A DNA stretch of 64,000 nt, taken from the NCBI RefSeq assembly GCF_958295425.1, contig NC_081142.1, forward strand, positions 772,501 through 836,500. Direction: 5' to 3'. This stretch comes from Solea solea. Its lineage: Eukaryota; Chordata; Actinopteri; Pleuronectiformes; Soleidae. The notes below the pieces were generated by a model, which searched no databases, was not told where the DNA came from, and saw only the letters and a program-made list of their open reading frames with translations. A program made the position numbers and the translations under genes. Positions 57,200-64,000 of the stretch are shown here, piece by piece (the stretch's first letter is position 1; each line of letters starts with the position of its first letter).

Positions 57200-57590
57200 A
57201 AAGCTGTCCAATTACTTGTTAATGCAAGTGTCTCATCAGCTAATCACATGGCAGCAACTCACTGCATTTAGGCACATGTACACATGGTCAACATGACCTG
57301 CTGAAGTTCAAACCAAGCATCAGAATGGTGATAGGAGGTCAGAGGAGAGGATTTCACAAACTCCTGATCTACTGGGATTGTCATGATCAGCCATCTCTGA
57401 TCATCTCAAGGTTTACTCAGAATGATTCAGAAACAGAAAATATACAGTGAGGATAATAAATAAATAAATCCTTGTTCAGACTAGTTTGAGGTGATGGAAA
57501 GGCAACAGCAACTTAAATAACCACTCCATACTGAAACAAACTGTGGGCCACAGCAGCAGAAGGCCACGCCTCTGTACCGTATAAACTCTC
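57200..57590 (+). mobile_element. Decayed Tc1-like transposase region
   Basis: CATGGCAGCAACTCACTGCA, TTTAGGCACATGTACACATGGTC, CATCAGAATGGTGA, GATCTACTGGGATTGTCATG, CATCTCAAGGTTTACTC and GGAAAGGCAACAGCAACTTA follow the 5' half of the fish Tc1-like element whose end is at 19163. The helix-turn-helix transposase frame (TPDLLGLS..., WKGNSN..., SSRRPR) is broken by stops and by a loss between 57335 and 57355. Confidence 0.8.
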
Positions 57591-57689
57591 AGGTTAAAGT
57601 ATTACTGTTGCTACAGGATTGAATATTATTTGGTGACTACTACAATTTCAGTTACTTAAATCAAGCCTTTTCTGTGCTAAAGTTTAGAT

Positions 57690-57840
57690 TCAGATGGGTG
57701 ATGTCATGACTGTTGTCACTTGGTTTCAGCTCATGTGACATCATGTGTCTGACATCCACATGACATCATTTTGTCTATGGTTTTATGGTTTTATTTGAGT
57801 CAAACAGACACTGATTGAAAGCTATTGCCAGGTTGTAGAA
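57690..57840. repeat. Inverted repeat pair, left member
   Basis: GATGTCATGACTGTTGTCAC, TGTGTCTGACATCC and CAGACACTGATTGAAAGCTATT correspond in reverse to 59195-59335. A tandem TATGGTTTTATGGTTTTATTT is internal. Confidence 0.7.
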
Positions 57841-59194
57841 GATGGCGTTGGCCAAAACACCCATTTTGAGCCTTCAAAACTGTGGTTTATAAAATACGGT
57901 ATATGGTATGTGGTATACTGTTTCTATGGTAAAAGCATGAGCACAAATGTCATTGAAACCAGGTCCGAGACTGTATTAGACTGATAGATAGGGGTGGAAA
58001 TTCAAGGGTGAAGCATTGGTACACCCATTCTGCAGTGGGTGTGGAATAGTCTGACGGCCTGAGGCAGCATGTGTGTAAATGTGCTTAATTGTTAGTAGTG
58101 GTGTGTCGATGATGATCTGGACTGTTTACACAACTCTTTGCAGGGCAATGGTCACTGATAATGTGATTCTGCAATGACAAATATAAAGAGCTCCAGGTGT
58201 CACGTGGTTCTGTTTTCTATGAAACCGCCATTTTAGCAGCCTGAGATGGGATCGGTGCTGGATTCAACCAGTCAGAGTTCACTGTGCTCTTTAAATCCAT
58301 GGAAATCAATAATCTATTGCAAAACCTGACAAACTGAACATACCTGATCTTCATAATGCCAGTGGGCGTGTCGGAGACGTGACCTTGGTTGTGTGACGTC
58401 AGCTACAGGAGCTTCTTTGCATCACAGTCTCTGTCCAACTTTAAGAATACAAGATGCTGCTAAAAACATTAGAAGGATTTGGAGGAGTAAGATTCTTTTC
58501 ACCACGCTAAAGAAGCAGAGACACGGCCACTGGCAGGAAATCTGTTTGGAATACCAAACAGATTTGAATATAGCTGTATTTAGTGCCAGCTCATTAATTG
58601 TATCTGACAAATCCTGACAATGATGTATGGATATTTTGCCCCATAACTGCTTTGAAGATCAACTCCAACATTGCACAAAAAGTTAGCGACCACAAATATA
58701 AACAACTATGGGGCATTTCCCTGTGCTGTAGCCACACATCCACGATAATGAAGCTGGAGATATGCACGCTCAGCAGAAAACCCCATCAACTCTCTCCCCC
58801 TTAGTGTCTTATTTATTCTTGCCGCTGTTCTCTCTTTCTTCTCTGTCCATGACGGGATACACAAGCTGTATTTTACATTATGCAGATGACCAGTCAACAC
58901 TTGGTTTCCTCAGATGAATTATTTATTCCAGTCCAGTGTTTCTTCTCGTGATGAAGAGGAGGAGAGGAGTTTCAAAGCTTAAAGAACTACATTCAAGTGA
59001 GCAGCAAACACAAGCAGCTACAAGTGAAGTTTATCGTTTCTCATAACTACAGTTCTCTGCTGATTCTCACAATCAATCTGTCAACTAATGCTGAAATCCA
59101 GCTTAACCGTTGGTTGCCAATACAAACTATTATGTCAGGAACTTTGTAAACCACTGTTCTGAAGCCTCAGATTTTGGCCAGACATAACCTCCTA
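57841..59194. other. Intron sequence, no gene seen
   Basis: Nothing recognised. The frame at 58393-58617 is unsupported. Confidence 0.4.
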
Positions 59195-59335
59195 CAACCA
59201 GGCACCTACTAATATAAGCTCAATAGCTTTCAATCAGTGTCTATTTGTCTCTAAATAAGACCATACAAGACAAGATGGACCTCATGCGGACGCCAGACAT
59301 CACATGACAACAGTCATGACGTCACTAGTATGAAT
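59195..59335. repeat. Inverted repeat pair, right member
   Basis: AATAGCTTTCAATCAGTGTC, GGACGCCAGACATCACATGAC-like text and GACAACAGTCATGACGTCAC are the reverse complement of words at 57690-57840. Confidence 0.7.
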
Positions 59336-59887
59336 CCTCCAGAGTCACTGTTTGATGTTGAGGTCTCCTACTGGATGATCCAGTTATATTTCACTGGTTT
59401 GATTGTCTATTCTCTTCTAAATGGGACCATCATTTATAAAACAAGCAATTGTGTGCTATTGAAGAAGACCTGGAACGAGCGACATAGACCATTAACTCCT
59501 CAGGAAAATGTTTGTTGATGTTATAAATCATTTTCACACACACTGTGATGAAAGTTGAGCAATGTTATGAATCAGAGAAGTTGGCTAACTTTATCATAAA
59601 CGTACATGCATGTTTCAAACATATAAACAATGTTGGCCATTTAAAAGAATGCATGTTTCAGACACTTCCACATTGGTCTCATGTCTTTGTTCAATTATGA
59701 CATAATGAGTTCAAGGTTGATTGACGTCATCAACTATCACTCGACGCAAGTTGAAATCACAGTGAAAGACACTTCACGGTTTCGGTCGGTACATACAAGG
59801 CTCCTAAAGACAAATGCATCATATCTAGAAAAAAACAGGCTGTGGTCTCAGGCCCTATAATCCCATTGACACACAAAAGTGCATTAA
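59336..59887. other. Intron sequence with a repeat scrap
   Basis: ACCATTAACTCCTCAGGAAA at 59487 belongs to the CCACCAGGGGG repeat family. No gene seen. Confidence 0.4.
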
Positions 59888-60225
59888 TAGATCCATCCAT
59901 CCATTTTCTACCACTTTATCCTCCACATGAGGGTCATGGGGGCGCCCTGTCTCAGCGCCCTGTCTCAGCTGACAGGGCGATAGGCGGGGTACACCCTGGA
60001 CAGTTCACCAGTCCATCACAGGGCCACATAGAGACAAACAATCCACACTCACACTTACACCTATGGTCAATTTAGAGTGTCCAGTTTACCTAATCCCAAT
60101 GCATGTTTTTGGACTGTGGGAGGAAGCCGGAGAACCCGGAGAAAACTCACACACACAGAGGGAGAACATGCAAACGGGGTCTTGAACTCAGGTCTTCTTG
60201 CTGCAAAGGCAAGAATGCCCTAATA
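59888..60225 (-). mobile_element. tRNA-derived SINE, near full length, reversed
   Basis: The tail (CCATCCATCCATTTTCTACC) is at the left. The body shows TAGGCGGGGTACACCCTGG, CAGTCCATCACAGGGCCAC, GGTCAATTTAGAGTGTCC, GACTGTGGGAGGAAGCCGG and AGGGAGAACATGCAAAC, with part of the head (CTTCTTGCTGCAAAGGC) at the right. A GCGCCCTGTCTCA unit is duplicated at 59942-59968. The B box is changed to a CTTGAACTC-like sequence. Confidence 0.9.
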
Positions 60226-62249
60226 TATAGATATTTAATAAAAATATTCATCAGCAGTTGGTTCTGACAAACCATTCAACTTGCTCATGTCCATGATCAG
60301 AACAGATGGATCTCAAGCAGATATTCGCAGGACCACAACCACATGACTACATCCATAAATACAAACTGTGCATTGACAGACCCAGAGTAAAGACTGCTGT
60401 ATGAAATAAGGTGTGGTTTTATTAGCCTGTTTTTGTGTGCATTTTTGATTTAGACATAGAAAGCAATGGATGGAAAGACAGGAAATGCAAAACAAAATCA
60501 CTTAATATCACTTTAAAGTTTCCATGCTTGCAGGTTGAAAGTTGGCCTATGGATTAAAGGTAAATGTGAGTAAATTCAACTGAAACATTCAGTGAATAAA
60601 AGATATCACGCCTGAAACATCACTCAAAATTCATTTCTGAAAATGTGTTCAGCCGATGAAGCAGTTTCAAGTAGTAAGAAAGAACACAGAAGTGTGTTTC
60701 ACAAAAAGTTTTTGTTTATCATATCATTTATGATCCTTGTCACCAATTTCAATCTCTGCCTCTGAAAAACGCTGCCACTTCATATTGCACCAACTCCAGG
60801 CTTGTGTACCATTGCCTTTGATGCTCTCTCTCTCTCTCTGTTTATATTCTCTTCCTAATGCCTGTTCACCCTCTTCATCTTCATTTATTGGTCTCATTCT
60901 CCTGTCTTTGTATTCTTCAAACACACACAAACACAAACACCACGAGCGTTCCATTCACATCAGCCACAAATCATCTGGTCTACATCCGAGCGTCAGACAG
61001 TGACACATTGGACACAGAATAACTTCAACGTAATTGCCACAAATTGCATCATGTCTCAGTTCAGATGCCATCTTACATAATATTCTGTAGATTTGTATTC
61101 TGTTGAGCATCATCATCTTGCCATTTTCATTCTCTGCTGTTATTGTCATAACAGAAAACACTGTTATTGCCCGTGTTGTTGATTTGATGATGGCTGTTTG
61201 TCGAGCACACGCACATAAAACCCATAACCAGTGATGCAGCGGTCTGTGTGTACTTAACACAGACAGTGATTCATGTAACACAGGCATACGTTACGTGACA
61301 CAAGACAGGAAATGATGTAACTATGTTCAAATAAATGATGTATGATTAGAACCATAGACTCCATAATTGATCATCTATTTTCCTCTGGAGGGAAACATAA
61401 TACACACATTTGACATCATATTCTGGTAAATAGGAGCTGAAAGTAGTGATTGAGGATATTAACTCATCAGGAAAATTGTTGCTGTTTCTAAATCAAGCGA
61501 CAATCTGTCTAAAAAACTTCTATTTCCTTTTGCATCCTACATCCTAGGCCTCACTTTTCAAACTGGATGGCTACGTCCAACATCTATAATGTTTATATAA
61601 TGACATTATTATCAACAAACCATATTGATGTGAATTTCCATGATACCTAAAAGTTAGAGGCCACTGTTCTGTTCCATTTCTTACTTCATTTATTATGTCC
61701 TGATATGGAAATGGTCTGAATCACAAGTTTTGTAAATTTTGTGTGAAAATAAATAAATAAAATCTCATCCACAGGCAACAACGATGGAGACGACAGGACG
61801 GTGAAGCAGACACGTGTCAGATTCATTCTGCTGAGAGTTTCTGTCTCTGTAACTTGGTAATAAGCCCATGACCAAATAACACACATATAAGGATCTCAAA
61901 CTTACAGGTACAGGTACATTGGGAGGGTTATTATTTATTTAGAGGAACATATACATAGTGTATGTGAGGACCAGTGAGATCAATATGCTGGTGGTCAAAC
62001 CGTGGAACTCAAGGCTTCATACCTGAGAGCACATCCTCCCTGAAGATGATGCTTGTCATAAAATTGAGGTGATTGAATATTTAGAAATGGAAATAAATAA
62101 ATAAACAAACATCTGGTACAGTCAATGGAGCAGCAGGCAAAAACATGTGTGACTGTTATATTTTGTTATCACGAGCCTAAATAATAAGGACATTAATAAA
62201 AGCCTGACACACACGTGTTGGAGAGAGAGTCAGTAATCTTTGCCTTTCC
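60226..62249. other. Intron sequence, no gene seen
   Basis: CT-rich run at 60822-60840. GAGGATATTAACTCATCAGGA at 61452-61472 belongs to the CCACCAGGGGG repeat family. Nothing else recognised. Confidence 0.4.
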
Positions 62250-62460
62250 ACTTTAGTTAGTGCTCTCAGTGGAGCTTCCGACATTTAATCAATCACTCAC
62301 TTTTCTGATTAATCTCACAGTTACTGGGTCAATGAAATGTTAATGGCCGTGACCTCTTCTAATCATTGTGTATTGGTTTTTGCATTGTTTGCCTGATAAA
62401 TGGCTGAAAAGATTCATTAATACTAAAACATGATTCATTTTCTGTTGATGCACAAATCAC
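62250..62460. promoter_or_regulatory. Candidate conserved noncoding element
   Basis: Homeodomain-rich unique DNA: CATTTAATCAATCAC, CTGATTAATCTCAC, TGTTAATGGCCG, TTCTAATCATTGTG. Texture only; no alignment available. Confidence 0.25.
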
Positions 62461-62806
62461 TTAACAGTCATTTCAATATTAATTACTGTTTAAAGCAAAT
62501 TTTCTGGTGTGCGTGTGTGTGTGTGTATTTTAATGTAGGTTATTCAAATACTTTATTTTCATAATGATTTAAGGAAACAAGTATTTCCTCTTTGTGAAGC
62601 GTCATTGATCAGATGGTTTTGTTTTTTAACAGCAAAGAAGTGACTGAAACATAATAAAGCAGATTGCACACATTTATCTTTGATTGACAAAACTGGTGCC
62701 TATATTACCTATAATGCAACTCAACCACCAGTGTTAATTCTATTTCTATGTTGAAACACCTTCATAGAATTAAATAAATCAAAATAAAAGAGTAAAGCCT
62801 ACAGGT
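62461..62806. other. Intron sequence, no gene seen
   Basis: A short TG run at 62511-62526 only. Confidence 0.4.
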
Positions 62807-62871
62807 CTAAAAAGTAAGACACCTTAATCTAAAAAGTAAGACACCTTAATCTAAAAAGTAAGACACCTTAA
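62807..62871. repeat. 22-bp minisatellite x3
   Basis: Three near-perfect copies of a unit starting CTAAAAAGTAAGACACC and ending TTAAT. Confidence 0.95.
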
Positions 62872-63026
62872 GACTTACAGTAAGATATATTTTTACAGTT
62901 ATAACCTGATATAAACATTCAAACATTATTGTCTGTGTGTTTGTAAAATAATTTCAAAATTTAAGTATGAGTTAATTCATTAATTAGTCTGTTTAATGCA
63001 GCCATTCCCAAACATAATGTACTCAA

Positions 63027-63300
63027 CAGTAGGGATGTATAGCAGGGACCAGTACTTTTTGGTAGCGGTTCCTAACTGGGTCGGTACCAGGGTACCGTTA
63101 AGATTATGGACAAACGGTACTGTTATCAGTGCTTTTTTTCATCACCAAACACTTTGAGCGCGCTCATAGTATGAAGCTAAAGGAGTGTGGCGTGTTTGAT
63201 TGCTATAACAAAGTTAGCAGCCCGGCTAACGCTAAAGTTCTGCCTATGCTGCAAAGAAACATAAAAAAGCTGACGTGACTAAATAAATGTCAGAATAGAC
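63027..63300. mobile_element. DNA-transposon-like dispersed repeat
   Basis: It begins AGTAGGGATGTATAGCAGGG and TTTGGTAGCGGTTCCTAAC, then GGTACCAGGGTACCG and GAGCGCGCTCATAG. I recall this start from an abundant teleost repeat. The 3' boundary is uncertain. Confidence 0.45.
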
Positions 63301-63712
63301 TTAAGAGGCAAACATAAGCCTATTTATTAAATTATTCAGTCAGTGATTGTGTCAAGAACATCGTGTGAAATGGATCTGTGTGAATATTCTTCCTATCATA
63401 AAAAATATTACGCTTCATTGGTAATGGCTGTATTACCAAAAGTACAAATATTTTCATATAGTGGAGATGGAGAAATTGCCGCAGGTGCTCAGTCACGAAT
63501 GAAACAAGTGCATGCTGCCATGCAAATCTAGTGAGAAGGGTTTTTGGACCATGACCATATTACTTATTATTACTGTTCTCCTCCAGACATCCACATTTGT
63601 CTTTTGTAATATTATAAACTCCTGTTTTAGACTAAATTCAAACCCAAATATCAATGTTTAAATGTTCAATTCACTATCACAAAAAAGTTGCATGTGAAAA
63701 CATATTGAATTG

Positions 63713-63714
63713 TA

Positions 63715-63742
<28 letters not shown>
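63713..63742. repeat. (TA)n microsatellite
   Basis: About 15 TA units. Confidence 0.95.
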
Positions 63743-63748
<6 letters not shown>

Positions 63749-64000
63749 ATATTTTCTGTTCTTGTAACCTAAAATGCAATGTTTTTACTGCTTCTTAGCC
63801 CAAAGGGAACAATGTGTTGCATGGAGGTCACGCAACAAAAACCACGGCATGACCTCATGTTTCCCGCTCGACTGAATGAATCGGTTACAACTAGGTTCTA
63901 ATGAGCGTATTCAATTCTCTGCACCGTGAAAATGTGGTGTATATGTACAGTTTAGGTCAAACACAGGCCACGACAATTTAAGGGCAAAGGATAGTGTGAG
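63743..64000. other. Intron sequence to right edge, nothing recognised
   Basis: No exon or repeat recognised. Confidence 0.4.

Larger units (their letters stand above)
17114..64000 (-). other. NAALADL2: Probable long NAALADL2 upstream intron (47 kb or more)
   Basis: No exon encoding the expected cytoplasmic tail or the single transmembrane helix was recognised upstream of the 16846-17113 exon. The interval contains only repeats, transposon relics and unique noncoding DNA. A short exon without a methionine could have been missed by eye. Confidence 0.45.

Overview
This window reads as intronic DNA of a bony fish, most likely a percomorph (spiny-rayed) teleost. The base composition is AT-rich, (CA)n and (TA)n microsatellites are frequent, and pieces of typical teleost transposons are scattered throughout: Tc1-like, hAT, PIF/Harbinger-like, L2 and L1-like LINEs, and a tRNA-headed SINE. 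No open reading frame has the length or codon pattern of a complete gene, and nothing looks bacterial, plasmid-borne or phage-like.

Only two segments look like real protein-coding exons, and both lie on the minus strand. The exon at 16846-17113 (89 complete codons) is followed, in transcription order, by the exon at 1489-1608 (40 codons). Both have AG/GT splice borders, they join in phase, and together they read as the protease-associated region of an M28B glutamate-carboxypeptidase-II/transferrin-receptor-like protein, best matched from memory to NAALADL2. The intron between them is about 15.2 kb. From 17114 to the right edge (about 47 kb) I found no further exon, so the rest is probably one very long upstream intron, as expected for NAALADL2, which has very large introns in mammals.

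Layout. 1-1488: part of the next intron. 2.4-3.0 kb: a 39-bp polypyrimidine minisatellite, purine-rich DNA, and a plus-strand octamer/TATA-like stretch leading into a CTG-repeat, leucine-rich ORF. 4-7.3 kb: a SINE, a MITE and a long foldback repeat. 11.9-12.4 kb: a hAT MITE with a perfect 8-bp target duplication and a nested LINE tail. 14.4-16.2 kb: GT repeats, a telomere-like dispersed repeat and LINE tails. 20.2-22.2 kb: an L2 LINE fragment and two DNA-transposon relics. 30-38.3 kb: a MITE, two Tc1-like pieces, a foldback MITE, a second CTG repeat, and a Harbinger-like insertion whose empty site is visible in a sister repeat at 25.8 kb. 43.7-48.7 kb: a SINE with tRNA promoter boxes, a TTAA-flanked element, a second MITE copy, a hAT relic with a decayed BED-finger ORF and a LINE fragment. 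49.8-54.5 kb: an L1-like fragment, long CA/TA tracts and a MITE carrying an ORF scrap. 57-60.2 kb: a decayed Tc1 transposase, an inverted repeat pair and a SINE.

Limits: TE family names come from recalled termini, tails and protein motifs, not from a database search. Conserved-element calls are guesses from sequence texture. I found no convincing previously undescribed biological system. The most informative structures are the occupied/empty Harbinger site pair, the hAT MITE with an intact target duplication, the foldback element, and the possible antisense signal-peptide exon.
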